From Chitinophagales bacterium (lineage in GTDB: Bacteria; Bacteroidota; Bacteroidia; Chitinophagales; UBA10324), in assembly GCA_019694975.1 (NCBI GenBank), contig JAIBAY010000003.1, positions 248,001-312,000 of the forward strand: a DNA stretch of 64,000 nt. Direction: 5' to 3'. The notes beneath the pieces are model-generated. The model was not told the DNA's origin and ran no database searches. It worked only from the letters and a program-made list of their open reading frames with translations. Below are positions 25,592 through 36,538 of this stretch, piece by piece (within the stretch, counting starts at the first letter, position 1; the number at the start of each line of letters is the position of its first letter). Position numbers and translations under genes: made by a program.

Positions 25592-28500
25592 TTACAGGGT
25601 CAGTCTCAGGTTAAGGCCAAAGCTTCTAACGCCCGGCATATTGAAATAATCCATTCCCTGGCTGTGATTAGCACCTGTCAGACTGGTTTCAGGATCTACA
25701 CCTTTGTAATCAGTTGACAACCACAAGTTGCGACCAACGAGTGAAACGTCGATTGAAGCAATCGGCGTTTTCTCCAATACCTTAGGCGCTATTGTATAGG
25801 TGAGTGCAACTTCTCTCAGTTTAATGTAGGATCCATCCTCAATGAATTGCTCTGTAACCGGACCAAAACCGCTGCCAAGACCTGTATACCATCCCTGGTC
25901 AAGAGGCACCTGAATAGTGTTGGCCTGACCGTCAGAAAGTACACCTTCAAAAACTGTCATCTCACCACGGGATTCGGTTTCAGCAGACATACCAAAGTTA
26001 TTCAGTGCGCCGCGGGTACCGTTCCACATATCACCACCCTGCCGAACATCCATTAACACACTTAATGAGAGACCTTTCCATGCTACATTGGTACTGATAC
26101 CAGCAATCCAGTCAGGATTCACATCACCGATAACACCAACCTGTGCATCGGGGAGCGGATAACCATAGGTAGGATTCTCACTGCCATCTGACAGGAACTG
26201 AACGTCATCAATCAGGATATTACCATTATCATCACGCAACCAACGGCCACCATAAATTGATCCGTACGGTTCGCCAACGATAGCGTATATAGCGGAACCT
26301 TCAAAACCACCGAGGAATAATTCATTTACACCATTTGCCAGTTCAAGCACTTCACTTTTGTTGGTGCTCCAGTTCGCACCGATATCCCATCTCCAGTCTT
26401 TGGTTTTCACCGGAGTGAGCGTGAGTGCAACTTCGAATCCTTTGTTCTCGATAGAACCGGAATTCAGGTATTGCTGCTGATAACCGGTAGAGCCGGCGAT
26501 AGGTGCAGGAATGATCTGATCAACTGATTTTGATTGGTAATAAGTAACATCAAGACCTATCCTGTTATTGATAAACCGCAGGTCAGCACCCACTTCAAAT
26601 GAAGTTACTTTTTCGGGTTTCAAAGCAGGGTTACCCAATGTAGCAGAATTAGAGTAAGCTGTGGTAGAGTTACCGTTAGCATCTGGCAATGGGAATGCAA
26701 TACCTGCTGTCCAACCATCGTTTGCGGTTGTCTGTGCATAATAATTTTCCAGTGCGTACAATGGTGCATCGTGTCCAACCTGTGCTACTGACAAACGAAG
26801 TTTTCCATACGGGAATATCTTGTTGTTGCTCAGCCCAAGCGATTCGGTAAACACCCAGGAAAGTGATGCTGAAGGGTAGAAGAAAGAATTATTATCCGAA
26901 GGCAGTGTAGATGAATGGTCATTTCTGCCGGTCAGGGTAAGATACAAGCTATTGGCATAGCCCAGATCCAGTGATCCATAAAATCCATAAATCCTGTAAC
27001 GTGACTCGTACTCACGGGAGAGTACATTGGCAGCATTGGAGAAGTTATAGAAATCGGGAATCACCAGGTTATCACCCTGAACATAAATATCCTGCTTGTA
27101 TTGACTCAGCGCATTAAATCCGAGTGTGAGTGAGCCGCTGAACTTATCAGAAAACTGTTTGGAAGCTGTTCCCAACAGATCATTATTAACCTGACGATAG
27201 AAATAATCACGTTCATAAATCTGGCCATCCGGCACAGCGCGGGAATTAATTGCAAAAACCTGGTTACGGCGATCTGAATAGAAATCAATACCCATTCTTT
27301 CCGTGATTTTCAACCAGGCCCATGGGGAATATCCTACTTCACCATATCCGTACATGCGGTTAACATCATCATTGAACGGATTCTGATTGATCGTCCAATA
27401 GGGATTATCGTATCCCACACCGCCGCGATAGTTTCTTTGTGATCCGTCATCTAAAATATACGCTGATGGATCTGCCGGATCATCCGATCCGTTGGAGTTA
27501 TCGAAGGAAATTGGAGTACGGAGCAGATCAAGCATCAGACCAGAAAGGTTAGATCCTTGCTGCACCCTGCGACCGCCGGATTTAACAAAGGTCATTGAAC
27601 CGGCAGTGGTAAATTTCTCAGAAATCTTCATTTCGCCAGACAGGGTTCCGCTGTAGCGCTGGAAGTCAGATAATGGCACTACGCCTTTTTGGTTAAGGCT
27701 TCCGAAGGAAACCCTGAAGCCGCCCTTGTCACCTCCGCCGGACAATGAAAGGTTATTTTCCATTGTACTGCCGGTACGGTAGAACTGATCAACGTTATCG
27801 TAAGGCGTAAAAGGTATAGCAGAAGTATTGTTAGCCGCTGCTGTCTGACCAATCAATTGTCCGTATTGATTATAGGCTGTTGGTTGAGTAGGATCCCAGA
27901 AAAGTGTGTCTGCCAAAGCGCCCCAGGAAGTGGAGGTAGTGGATTCATAATTTCTAAGATTGCCACCGGTACCTTTTACATATTTATTCTGAAGTTCAGG
28001 CACCTTATTCACCTGCTCCATTGTGTAGGTACTGCTGAAAGTGGCATGTAATCCTTTACCCGCTCCCTCTGCGCCCCCTCTTTTGGTGGTGATAATGATT
28101 GCACCGTTGGATGCCCGCAAGCCATACAAAGCTGCAGCAGCAGGGCCTTTCAGTACTGTGATGGAAGCAATATCATCGGGATTTACGTCAATAGCCCTGT
28201 TGGAATTATTGACACTTTCCAGCAGGTTATTGTTGATCAGAGCGCCTTCATTGTCCGGATTACCGGAAGCATTGTAAGCGTTATCAACCGGAATACCGTC
28301 AATTACAAATAGCGGAGAATTATCGCCGGTAATGGAAGTGGCGCCGCGGAGTTGCAGAAATACAGAACTTCCGGGAGTTCCCGAAGAGTTAATTACCTGA
28401 AGACCGGCAACTTTGCCTGACAACGCCGACAGCGTATTGTTGGCACCGGCTTCCGTCAGTTTGGCACCGCTTACATCCTGAACGGAATAACCAAGCGATT

Positions 28501-28855
28501 TCTTTTCGGATGAGATACCAACGGCAGTTACCACGACCTCTTCCAAACCAAGAACGTCTTCCTCGAGGTCAACATTCATAATATTGGAAGCGCCGATGCC
28601 AACTTCCTTGGATTTGTAACCAAGGTATTTGAATACCAGGGTTGTGGCATTGGAAGGAACGGACAGCGAATAATTGCCATCTACATCTGTGTAGGTACCT
28701 ATGGTAGATCCCTTCACGAGAACAGATGAACCAATAATCGCTTCCCCGTTATTGTCCTTTACAGTTCCGGTAATCAACCGGTTCTGCGCAAAAGAAGCTT
28801 GCCATGTCATTACTAACACAAGCATCGCAAGCATTAAGCGGATAGCTTTTGTCAT
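25592..28855 (-). CDS. SusC/RagA-family TonB-linked outer membrane transporter
   Basis: 1087 residues. A signal peptide (1-23) is followed by a carboxypeptidase-regulatory-like domain (about 26-100: LITGTVKDNNGEAIIGSSV), the SusC signature LEEVVVTAVG, a plug domain (about 115-230: LFVIDGIPVDN), and a large barrel ending MDYFNMPGVRSFGLNLRLTL. It imports the SusD-bound ligand using TonB energy. The stretch ITVLKGPAAAALYGLRASNG is diagnostic for the SusC plug. It is the first gene of the SusC-SusD unit. Confidence 0.95.
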   Translation of the reverse strand: MTKAIRLMLAMLVLVMTWQASFAQNRLITGTVKDNNGEAIIGSSVLVKGSTIGTYTDVDGNYSLSVPSNATTLVFKYLGYKSKEVGIGASNIMNVDLEEDVLGLEEVVVTAVGISSEKKSLGYSVQDVSGAKLTEAGANNTLSALSGKVAGLQVINSSGTPGSSVFLQLRGATSITGDNSPLFVIDGIPVDNAYNASGNPDNEGALINNNLLESVNNSNRAIDVNPDDIASITVLKGPAAAALYGLRASNGAIIITTKRGGAEGAGKGLHATFSSTYTMEQVNKVPELQNKYVKGTGGNLRNYESTTSTSWGALADTLFWDPTQPTAYNQYGQLIGQTAAANNTSAIPFTPYDNVDQFYRTGSTMENNLSLSGGGDKGGFRVSFGSLNQKGVVPLSDFQRYSGTLSGEMKISEKFTTAGSMTFVKSGGRRVQQGSNLSGLMLDLLRTPISFDNSNGSDDPADPSAYILDDGSQRNYRGGVGYDNPYWTINQNPFNDDVNRMYGYGEVGYSPWAWLKITERMGIDFYSDRRNQVFAINSRAVPDGQIYERDYFYRQVNNDLLGTASKQFSDKFSGSLTLGFNALSQYKQDIYVQGDNLVIPDFYNFSNAANVLSREYESRYRIYGFYGSLDLGYANSLYLTLTGRNDHSSTLPSDNNSFFYPSASLSWVFTESLGLSNNKIFPYGKLRLSVAQVGHDAPLYALENYYAQTTANDGWTAGIAFPLPDANGNSTTAYSNSATLGNPALKPEKVTSFEVGADLRFINNRIGLDVTYYQSKSVDQIIPAPIAGSTGYQQQYLNSGSIENKGFEVALTLTPVKTKDWRWDIGANWSTNKSEVLELANGVNELFLGGFEGSAIYAIVGEPYGSIYGGRWLRDDNGNILIDDVQFLSDGSENPTYGYPLPDAQVGVIGDVNPDWIAGISTNVAWKGLSLSVLMDVRQGGDMWNGTRGALNNFGMSAETESRGEMTVFEGVLSDGQANTIQVPLDQGWYTGLGSGFGPVTEQFIEDGSYIKLREVALTYTIAPKVLEKTPIASIDVSLVGRNLWLSTDYKGVDPETSLTGANHSQGMDYFNMPGVRSFGLNLRLTL

Positions 28856-28963
28856 AGGGTTTAAGTTTGGTGAATGAAAAAAGATGGTCGTAAATGTATG
28901 TAAAATACCTTCACTGAAGTTTGTTCTGACTGTGAATTATAAACACCACTTCATGAAAGTGTT

Positions 28964-28982
28964 AATTTGGACGAACCAAATT
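28964..28982. promoter_or_regulatory. Perfect inverted repeat upstream of the SusC gene
   Basis: AATTTGGACGAACCAAATT is a 7-bp perfect inverted repeat with a 5-base spacer, 109 bases before the SusC start. A second, looser palindrome (CACTTCATGAAAGTG) lies just nearer the gene. No T run follows, so it looks more like a protein-binding site than a terminator. Confidence 0.4.
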
Positions 28983-29083
28983 GAGAAATAGACGAAACGG
29001 CTATAATAAAGGTTGTATGGCTGAAACTGTTTTTTATCGTCACAGAAAAAATAGGCAGAACAGGTTGTTCGGTTTACCCTCTT

Positions 29084-31189
29084 TTACCTTGATGTCAGCA
29101 GATTATTGCGGGTCCTGAATTCCCTGATTCCATCATCCAGGAATTTAACATAAGTTGCTACATCGGCTGTGTAGGCGCGTGGTGAAGTGAGTAATTTGCC
29201 TTCATTATCAAGTAATACATAGTAAGGCTGAGCGCCTATACCATAATTTGAATATTGAAGGTCGAAATTACGGTCTCCCAAGGTAACCACTTGTTTATCA
29301 AGCGCCTTAGAGAAGTATTGCTGTGCCTCGGGTAATTCAAATTTATCATCTACATAGAGCGAAACGGTGACATAATCGTTTTTCAGTCTTTTAAGTACTT
29401 CAGGGTCGGGCCATACCGTCTTTTCCATTTTGCGACAGTTGACACAGCCCCAACCAGTAAAATCCACAAACAGCGGCTTTTTCAACTCCTTCGCCCTGGC
29501 AAGTGCTTCATCATATTCAAAGTACAGGTCGAGGCCCAGCGGGGCTTCGAACAATGAAGCATATTTTTTGGCAGTATGAGGTTGATTGCCTGTTTCCGAT
29601 ACAGCCTGACTGTTTAATGAGGCATCAATACTGAACTCAGAATAATTTGGCAGGAAGCCGCTCAGCGGTTTCAGTGGAGCGCCCCAAAGCCCGGGCACCA
29701 TGTATAAAGCAAAGGCAAGACTTAACAAGGCAAAGAGCAACCTTGGTACGGAAATATGTGTTTCTTGCCCGTCAAGCGCCAGCCGGATTTTGCCGAGCAG
29801 GTACATACCGAGCACGAGGAAAATGATGATCCAAACGGACAAGAAAATATCGCGCGACAGCAGATTCCAGTGGTAAGCCATATCCACTTTAGAGAGATAG
29901 ATAAAACTTAATGCCAGCTCAATAAAACCAAATGACACCTTGATGGTATTCATCCAGCCGCCTGACTTTGGTAGCTTTTTCAAACCTGACGGAAACCAGG
30001 CAAAAAGTCCAAACGGCAAACCTAAGGCAAGGCCAAATGCTGTGAAGCCAATCAGGGGCTTCATAAATTCACCATCCCTCGATACAATGGAAATGAGGTT
30101 AGCCACAAATGGCAGTGTACATGAAAATGACACCAGCACCAGCGAGAATGCCATAAAGAAAATACCAATCAATCCACCTTTGTCAGACAGCGACTCCGAT
30201 TTATTGATCCAGCTGGATGGCACCCTGATTTCAAAAACGCCCAGGAATGACAAACCGAATAAGAAAAACAGAACGAAAAAGAGCATGTTGAAAAACCAGC
30301 CTGTGGACAGCTCATTGAGTTTTTGCTCATTGGTAAACAAAGAAACAAGGATACCCAGCAATACAAATATTACAATGATGGAAAAGCCGTAGAGGAATGC
30401 ATTCATGCGACCCTGCTTCCTGCTTTTGTTTTGTTTCAGAAAGAAACTGATAGTAAGCGGAATCACCGGCCAGACACAAGGCATCAGCAATGCGATTAAT
30501 CCATAGCCGAATCCGGCAAGGAATGTCTGCCAGTAACTCATCATCCTTACGTCTTCTGCATCATCGTCCGGATTTATTGTGCCGGCATTAGCTGAAAGGC
30601 TAGAATCAACAGCAGCTACTGCAGCGGAGGTTATTGCAGAAGTTGCACCTGGCATGTCGCTGCGCGCAGTATCCGGCGAAGTAACTTCCTTCGCTGCACT
30701 GCCTGTTGCTCCGGCAGTATCAGGCGCCGGCATACCGGATAGTTTAAACTCAAATGGCTGATCAGTGGGAGGTTCGCAGGATTTATCATCGCAGGTCATG
30801 AAGTTAACCGATCCCTTCACGACAACTTCCGGAGCGGTAATTTTTACCCTTTGGGTGAATACCGCATTGTCTTCGAACCAAATCAGCTTCATGTTATCAA
30901 ACAATGGCTCGATTGCCTCTTTACGGTTGCCTGTTTCCTTCACCTTGCCCACGAGAACATAATCCTTTGACTTTTCAAAAGAAAAGGTGGTTGGTATAGG
31001 ACCGTCTTCTGCAATAAACTGGCTGTACAGATGATTGCCAGCGTCAATTTTAGCGTTAATGAGCAGATCGAACTGATCACTGCTGACCTTTTTAACTGTA
31101 AAACTCCATTGTACGTTTGGATTGGTGTATTGTGCATAGCTGTTGAAAACAATACCGGCCATCAGCAACAACCACAACAAACTTTTCAT
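29084..31189 (-). CDS. dsbD: Thiol:disulfide interchange protein DsbD-like
   Basis: 701 residues. After a signal peptide comes an N-terminal DsbC/nDsbD-like domain (about 20-155, with a Cys pair in NFMTCDDKSCEPPTDQPF). Eight or so membrane helices follow (about 220-510), including FGLIALLMPCVWPVIPLTIS with its conserved Cys-Pro and SFSCTLPFVANL. A C-terminal thioredoxin domain has C582-V-N-C585 in TGWGCVNCRKMEK. It moves electrons from cytoplasmic thioredoxin to periplasmic thiols. A low-complexity Ala/Thr/Ser stretch (about 160-205) links the first domain to the membrane part. Confidence 0.93.
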   Translation of the reverse strand: MKSLLWLLLMAGIVFNSYAQYTNPNVQWSFTVKKVSSDQFDLLINAKIDAGNHLYSQFIAEDGPIPTTFSFEKSKDYVLVGKVKETGNRKEAIEPLFDNMKLIWFEDNAVFTQRVKITAPEVVVKGSVNFMTCDDKSCEPPTDQPFEFKLSGMPAPDTAGATGSAAKEVTSPDTARSDMPGATSAITSAAVAAVDSSLSANAGTINPDDDAEDVRMMSYWQTFLAGFGYGLIALLMPCVWPVIPLTISFFLKQNKSRKQGRMNAFLYGFSIIVIFVLLGILVSLFTNEQKLNELSTGWFFNMLFFVLFFLFGLSFLGVFEIRVPSSWINKSESLSDKGGLIGIFFMAFSLVLVSFSCTLPFVANLISIVSRDGEFMKPLIGFTAFGLALGLPFGLFAWFPSGLKKLPKSGGWMNTIKVSFGFIELALSFIYLSKVDMAYHWNLLSRDIFLSVWIIIFLVLGMYLLGKIRLALDGQETHISVPRLLFALLSLAFALYMVPGLWGAPLKPLSGFLPNYSEFSIDASLNSQAVSETGNQPHTAKKYASLFEAPLGLDLYFEYDEALARAKELKKPLFVDFTGWGCVNCRKMEKTVWPDPEVLKRLKNDYVTVSLYVDDKFELPEAQQYFSKALDKQVVTLGDRNFDLQYSNYGIGAQPYYVLLDNEGKLLTSPRAYTADVATYVKFLDDGIREFRTRNNLLTSR

Positions 31190-31285
31190 TACAGCAATTT
31201 TAGGTTTAGGGCAAAAATCGGTTATTCATTAATTATTGATGGGAAAACGCCTCCTGCCATCAATGTCTCATTTCATTGCAAGATT

Positions 31286-32020
31286 TCAGCGTAAAAGATT
31301 ATCCATCACATCCACCTCCACAGCATCCGCAAAACGGATAAATGACTCAAACAGCAATCTTCCATCCGTATTGCCAAGGATATCTTCCGATGCACGTTCA
31401 GGATGCGGCATCATGCCAAAGACATTTCTTGCCTGGTTGCATATTCCTGCAATATTTAACAGTGCGCCATTGGGATTGGCGGCATCATTCACCTGTCCGT
31501 TTTCATCACAATACTGAAAAATAATCTGTTTGTTCTTCTGTAGGCCGGCCAGTGTTTTCTGATCAGCATAAAAACGCCCTTCCGCATGGGCGATAGGAAT
31601 TTTATAGGCACTTCCGGTCTGCAGCGCACTGGTAACCGCGGTGTCTGTTACCGCCGGAGTGATGAATACATTCTTACAGATGAATTGGCGGCCGATGTTA
31701 CGCAGCAAGGCCCCGGGAAGCAAGCCTGCTTCGCAAAGTATCTGAAAGCCATTACAGATGCCCCAGACAAATCCGCCACTATTGGCAAATTCCACCACGG
31801 CATTCATCACCGGCGAGAAACGGGCAATGGCACCTGAACGGAGGTAATCACCATAGGAAAAACCACCGGGTAACATAATACAATCGTTCAGGGCAAGGTC
31901 AGGCAGCGATTTGTCTTTGTGCCATATCACCTTCACTTCCTGTTGCAAAACATTTTCCAGCACGTGTATCAAATCGCGGTCGCAATTGGAGCCCGGAAAA
32001 ACTACGACACCAAACTTCAT
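31286..32020 (-). CDS. purQ: Phosphoribosylformylglycinamidine synthase, glutaminase subunit
   Basis: 244 residues, the normal length for the small PurQ subunit. It is a class I glutamine amidotransferase with nucleophile C89 in [10 protein letters not shown] and the His-Glu pair H206/E208 in [10 protein letters not shown]. The oxyanion region [16 protein letters not shown] is intact. It supplies ammonia to PurL in purine synthesis; PurL is not in this window. Five bases separate it from the DUF6427 gene upstream. Confidence 0.95.
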   Translation of the reverse strand: MKFGVVVFPGSNCDRDLIHVLENVLQQEVKVIWHKDKSLPDLALNDCIMLPGGFSYGDYLRSGAIARFSPVMNAVVEFANSGGFVWGICNGFQILCEAGLLPGALLRNIGRQFICKNVFITPAVTDTAVTSALQTGSAYKIPIAHAEGRFYADQKTLAGLQKNKQIIFQYCDENGQVNDAANPNGALLNIAGICNQARNVFGMMPHPERASEDILGNTDGRLLFESFIRFADAVEVDVMDNLLR

Positions 32021-32025
32021 GTATA

Positions 32026-33033
32026 TTAAATTGCGTGATTAAATAGATAGTAAAACTGAAAAAAGAGAATGGTCAAAATTAAGCATAAATGCAGGACTTC
32101 AACAACAACCTTCCGGCGGAACTCTGCAAAGAAAAATGCAAATGCCAGCCCGGCGGGAATGGTAAGCCATACAAAATGAAATAATTCACCCTGAAACTGC
32201 ACCAGCAGAGAGAGCACACCCACTACAAAAAACCAAACTACCACAATGAGATAGTTGCGTACCTGCACCACCATGCGGAAAAGATTAGCCTGGATATAGA
32301 AAGCACTCCAGGTAATGATTGCCAAAACCGGAATACCGATGGCCAGTATTCTTGCATTCCGCGCCATCCCCTGCGCATTAAATTTCAATTCTGCAATAAC
32401 CAATGAATGAAGGAATTCAGGAAGCTGATCAACCCAGAAAAAGTAGACACCGATGAAATAGTAGGGCAATAAAAGGCCAATAACAGCAATGAGATATTCC
32501 CGTATACTAAATGGTCTCAAAACCATAAGTGCAGCCAATACAAAAAGAAAGAATACAACATAAGGGAAGAAGAACAAGGAAGCTATAGCGATCAAGAATG
32601 CCGTGTCAAAAACCGGCGCCGTAACTCTCTCCTTTTTGTACCAGGCAAAAATTTTAGCCAGCGCCAGCAGTAAAAACGTATTAGCAATCAATGCTGAAGA
32701 CAGCAACGTAAACTCGACAAAAAGAGACGAGACCAGGATGAATGAGAATGCGGGAAGGTAGGATGACTTTGCCAGGATGCGGTAATAATTCACCAGGTGA
32801 TTAAAATACAATGCCTGGAAAAATACGAGCAGTGTGCTGATGACATGGAAAATAAAGTTGCGGTTGACAGCAAAGGCAGCAATGGCCTGATAGGTAAAGC
32901 GGCTGAGGAGGTTGGCATTTCCGGGCACTTCGAAAAGCACAGGTTCAATGATCAGTACCATCCTGAGCATGACCGTGTACAGCAGCAACATAAAGATGAC
33001 GGCGGGATGATACGAACGGAAGATGCTGACCAA
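32026..33033 (-). CDS. DUF6427-like polytopic membrane protein
   Basis: 335 residues, about 10 to 12 hydrophobic helices, with no signal peptide. The beginning ([20 protein letters not shown]) and the central [20 protein letters not shown] match a Bacteroidota membrane family of unknown function (DUF6427). It lies between a secreted hypothetical protein and purQ with gaps of 12 and 5 bases, so the three are probably cotranscribed. No activity can be inferred. Confidence 0.75.
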   Translation of the reverse strand: MVSIFRSYHPAVIFMLLLYTVMLRMVLIIEPVLFEVPGNANLLSRFTYQAIAAFAVNRNFIFHVISTLLVFFQALYFNHLVNYYRILAKSSYLPAFSFILVSSLFVEFTLLSSALIANTFLLLALAKIFAWYKKERVTAPVFDTAFLIAIASLFFFPYVVFFLFVLAALMVLRPFSIREYLIAVIGLLLPYYFIGVYFFWVDQLPEFLHSLVIAELKFNAQGMARNARILAIGIPVLAIITWSAFYIQANLFRMVVQVRNYLIVVVWFFVVGVLSLLVQFQGELFHFVWLTIPAGLAFAFFFAEFRRKVVVEVLHLCLILTILFFQFYYLFNHAI

Positions 33034-33045
33034 GTGGGAGGTATT

Positions 33046-34506
33046 TTAAAAGACGATTTTAACGAACTGAAGGTAATTTCTTTTTAAACTTGGTACTACC
33101 ACTTCATTAGGTGCAACCTGCCTGGCCGATTGCGGAATGATGAGGACGCCCTTGCGGTCGGCATTAAAAACTTCGGTATGCTGTTGTTTACCGCTTGCAT
33201 CAATATTATAACCACCCACACTGGTTTGTCCATTCTGCACATCATTATAAATAAAATGCAGAACAGAAGGTGATATGATTGTTGCGAATGATGAATAATA
33301 GCCGCCATCGCCTTCTGTTGCCTGTTTTTTATGGAGTATCTGCTTCCAGTTGAGTGTGCCATCGATTTTGAAAGAAAAAACCGCCAATTCGTCGTAATGA
33401 TAATAGTTTACCGTGAAGCCGGAACTGATGCCAAAGCTGCCATATCCGGAATTGTTATACGATTCTGATGAGACAGAAATGGCCTCCGTAATCAGGAGCG
33501 CACCGCCGTCGCGGGTTACGATCAATTCGCGCGGCTGAAAGTCAAAGAAGCCGTCGTTTTTCCGGGGAGGGTTATTGCCGGTAAGCTGTGAAATGAAATC
33601 GGTATTGTGCGGTTCAAACCGCATCGTTTTCACTGAATCATTCTCCTGACAGATAAAAAAATAAGCGCCTTCCGATTCAACGCCGGCGCTACTTGCATAA
33701 AGGCCTGCCATCAGCAGGTTGCCCGTTACAAGATCAATCTTCGCCTTGCAGGTGGTGAGGTAACGGTTTTTCTCGAAGAAACTGAATTCTTTCAACTGCT
33801 GGCCATTGCCGTTGATACGAAAAACATGCAGGCCGGAATAAATGAAGTCGTTGTTATAGTTTCTCGCATAGTTTTCCCCCACTACTATGGCTGCATTTCC
33901 CTGTGTATCCACAGCCGCCTCAATCAGTACCGGCGACTCCATCGATTTTATTTTCCAACTGGCAGTCCATTTCCTTTGCAAATGATAGTTAACACAACGG
34001 GCATGCAGGACGTCGGTAGTGTTGAATGCGGCATCTTCATAATAGATCAGTATGGCTGATTTGTCGGCATTAAAGGCGAAGCGCAGATCCGGTGCCGCAT
34101 TCACCAGTGTTTTATTAATGGTATCAATAATAATAGCCGGCTGTGATGATTCAAGTTTCACATTTGACCTGAAGGCTTTCAGCAGCGTAACATTTTTGAC
34201 AATGATGGTATAAAAGAAAATGATAGAATCATTGTACAGGACGATTTGTTCCAGCTTACTGTTCTTTTCCTTCTTGGGCGTACTTTTTTTCCAACGCAGC
34301 TGCATATTATCATAAAATGCCATCATCTCATCGGTGTTGCGGCCAACGGTGCGCACGATGGTGCCTTCCAGTGTTTTTCCCAATACATCCACCCTTGCAT
34401 ATCCTGTAGTAACTTTTTGCGGTGCGGAAAATGAAATCTCCTGTGCGCGGGAAGTCAGCGGCAAAAGCCACAACATCAGACAGACAAAATAAATTTTGTG
34501 ATTCAT
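33046..34506 (-). CDS. Secreted protein of unknown function
   Basis: 486 residues from the ATG at 34506. A clear signal peptide (MNHKIYFVCLMLWLLPLTSR, then AQ) points to export. The mature protein is rich in short beta strands, with repeated patterns such as AAVDTQGNAAIVVGENYAR and ELIVTRDGGALLITEAISVS that suggest a beta-propeller-like fold with outward-facing loops. There is no T9SS domain. I do not recognise the family by name. It is upstream of the DUF6427 gene in the same direction. Longer reading from 34575 is rejected because it precedes the signal peptide. Confidence 0.7.
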   Translation of the reverse strand: MNHKIYFVCLMLWLLPLTSRAQEISFSAPQKVTTGYARVDVLGKTLEGTIVRTVGRNTDEMMAFYDNMQLRWKKSTPKKEKNSKLEQIVLYNDSIIFFYTIIVKNVTLLKAFRSNVKLESSQPAIIIDTINKTLVNAAPDLRFAFNADKSAILIYYEDAAFNTTDVLHARCVNYHLQRKWTASWKIKSMESPVLIEAAVDTQGNAAIVVGENYARNYNNDFIYSGLHVFRINGNGQQLKEFSFFEKNRYLTTCKAKIDLVTGNLLMAGLYASSAGVESEGAYFFICQENDSVKTMRFEPHNTDFISQLTGNNPPRKNDGFFDFQPRELIVTRDGGALLITEAISVSSESYNNSGYGSFGISSGFTVNYYHYDELAVFSFKIDGTLNWKQILHKKQATEGDGGYYSSFATIISPSVLHFIYNDVQNGQTSVGGYNIDASGKQQHTEVFNADRKGVLIIPQSARQVAPNEVVVPSLKRNYLQFVKIVF

Positions 34507-34753
34507 GTACACCGGATTCTCCCGTTTAGCAATGCGGCGGCTGAAAGTTCGGAGTGCTAATATAAAACACATCAAATCGAAATGAGGCAGACAGGTTGAT
34601 GAAAGACCTGCTATTTATTATTTCAAGGTGACAAAATACTATCAATGCACCGTATCTGCAGCCTTTCATGTTCCGCCCTTACAGCAGGAAAATCAACATC
34701 ATATATGATTCATGCTGTTACGAAGACGATCCGATTCAACCTATATTTGGCCA

Positions 34754-35899
34754 ATGCACCTGCTGAAATCATTGCCGGCAGCAATTGCCCTGTTATTGCT
34801 TTGGCCCACTTGCCTTTTCGCACAGCGTGATGCAACAGCGGACAGTTCATCAATGCTTAAAGGATGGGGATTTGCGCCAACCTATTCTTACGGCAGGGTG
34901 ATCAAGCATACGCCTAATTTCAAACCGGAAATAAAAGGCCCATCCAACGCATTTGAACTTAATTTTTCCAGGCAAATGAATGGCCGAAGTGAATGGCAGC
35001 AGCTTTATCATTATCCGCTTACCGGTGTCGCTTTCTCTTACACTGACTATGGCAATGATGAGGTACTTGGCCACGGCATTTCCATTCTTCCAAATATTGA
35101 TATACCAATTCTGCGGGGCAACCGGTTGATGCTCCGGCTGAGAATCGGTACAGGTATCGCATTTTTATCAGAGCACTACGATTACAATGACAACCCGACC
35201 AACAATGTAATTGCCTCCACGCTGAATAATGTCACTTCTCTGAGTTTAGGCGGAAGCTGGCATTTTACCCAACACTTTTCGCTGATGGCAGGTGGTTCGC
35301 TGACACATTTTTCTTCAGGTGCCGTGCAGACGCCTAACCTGGGCATCAACATCAAAGCAGTAAATGCAGGCATACGCTATGAACCGGCCCCATATCAAAA
35401 AGCTGAATTGATTAAAAGAACATTGACGCCTGCATCAAAGAGAACCCTGTTCAATGTTACCGCCGGCCTTGGATTCCAGGAACAGCTACCGCCACAGGGC
35501 CCGGTGTATCATGTTTACCAGTTTCAATTCTCCGCCGGCAAAATGATTGCCCGGTGGAACAAATTTTCCGCAGGGATTATGGCAACGTACAAAGAAGCAG
35601 CTAACAGTTTTATCAAACAGGAAGAGATTTATGCGGACCAGTTTTTTATTCATTCCTGCGCCGTATCGGGCTTCATCAAAGATGATTTTGTTTTTGGTTT
35701 CGCCGGCATTTCCGTGCTGGCCGGTTATAACTTTTACAAGCCATCGCCGCTGGAATATGGATTTTACCAAAAGCTGGGTGTACCCATTTACCTGCCGCCA
35801 TTTGGAAAATCGAAGCACCAGCAATTTTCTATAGGTGTTTATGTAACTGCCGGAGAGTTTACCGCAGACTATGTTTCCGTGGATACAGGCTTTGAATTT
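34754..35899 (+). CDS. Acyloxyacyl hydrolase / PagL-like lipid A deacylase
   Basis: 382 residues, coding to the last sense codon before the stop at 35900-35902. The signal peptide is MHLLKSLPAAIALLLLWPTC with cleavage after LFA. The catalytic His-x-Ser motif of PagL is visible as H185 and S187 in SLTHFSSGAVQTPNLGIN. PagL enzymes sit in the outer membrane and remove the 3-O acyl chain from lipid A. The protein is longer than classical PagL (about 150 to 190 residues); the Bacteroidota members have an extra N-terminal and C-terminal barrel-like part, seen here. A TATATTTG element lies only three bases before the ATG. Confidence 0.85.
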
Positions 35900-36058
35900 T
35901 AAAGCTGCAACGGTATTTCACCAGAGATGGTTGATTCCGGAAAAGCGCTACAACAGATTGCACATGCTTCACTATGGCTTGCAGGAAGTCATTCCGAATC
36001 TTTTCCGAATTGTTGTACGGCGGAATCAAATATTGAAAAATCAAAGCTGAAAATTTCT

Positions 36059-36538
36059 CTATACACTTACGGGCTGCCTGCCGAACAACGACTGCATTTT
36101 TGTTTTCCTGAAAGCAAAAATTTCCTGCACACGATTCTCCACGATAATACTGTTGACGATATCTCCCAAAAACCAGCCGTGCACCTTCCATTGAACCTTA
36201 TCTGTCATTTTTACTCCTTCGGGCACCGCTTCGAAAAAATGTTCATGATGCCAGTAAGCGAATGGCCCGCGCCTTTGTTCATCAATAAAATAACGGTTAT
36301 GCACAGCAGCCGTAATCTCCGTCGTCCAGTTAAGCGGAATACCAAAAAGCGGGCTGACCTGGTAATGAATCAGCATGCCGGCATATATTTTATCGCCGGG
36401 TTTAAAGTCGGAGAGAATCTTAAAATTCATATCCGGTGGTGTGATGCTGCCAAGGTTCAGCGGCGAAGAGAAAAAATCCCATGCTTCCGCTAATGAGGTT
36501 TCCAATACCTGAACCTTTTCTATTGAATGCAGACTCAT
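36059..36538 (-). CDS. SRPBCC-family protein (START-like fold)
   Basis: 159 residues. It matches the SRPBCC/polyketide-cyclase-like family: LAEAWDFFSSPLNLGSITPP at the start, FGIPLNWTTEI, YFIDEQRRGPFAYWHHEHFF, and WFLGDIVNSIIVENRVQEIF near the end. These proteins have a deep hydrophobic pocket; members have been linked to lipid or cofactor binding, but the specific role is unknown. The ATG at 36538 is chosen over a 16-codon extension that is not conserved-looking. It is convergent with the PagL-like gene. Confidence 0.87.
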   Translation of the reverse strand: MSLHSIEKVQVLETSLAEAWDFFSSPLNLGSITPPDMNFKILSDFKPGDKIYAGMLIHYQVSPLFGIPLNWTTEITAAVHNRYFIDEQRRGPFAYWHHEHFFEAVPEGVKMTDKVQWKVHGWFLGDIVNSIIVENRVQEIFAFRKTKMQSLFGRQPVSV

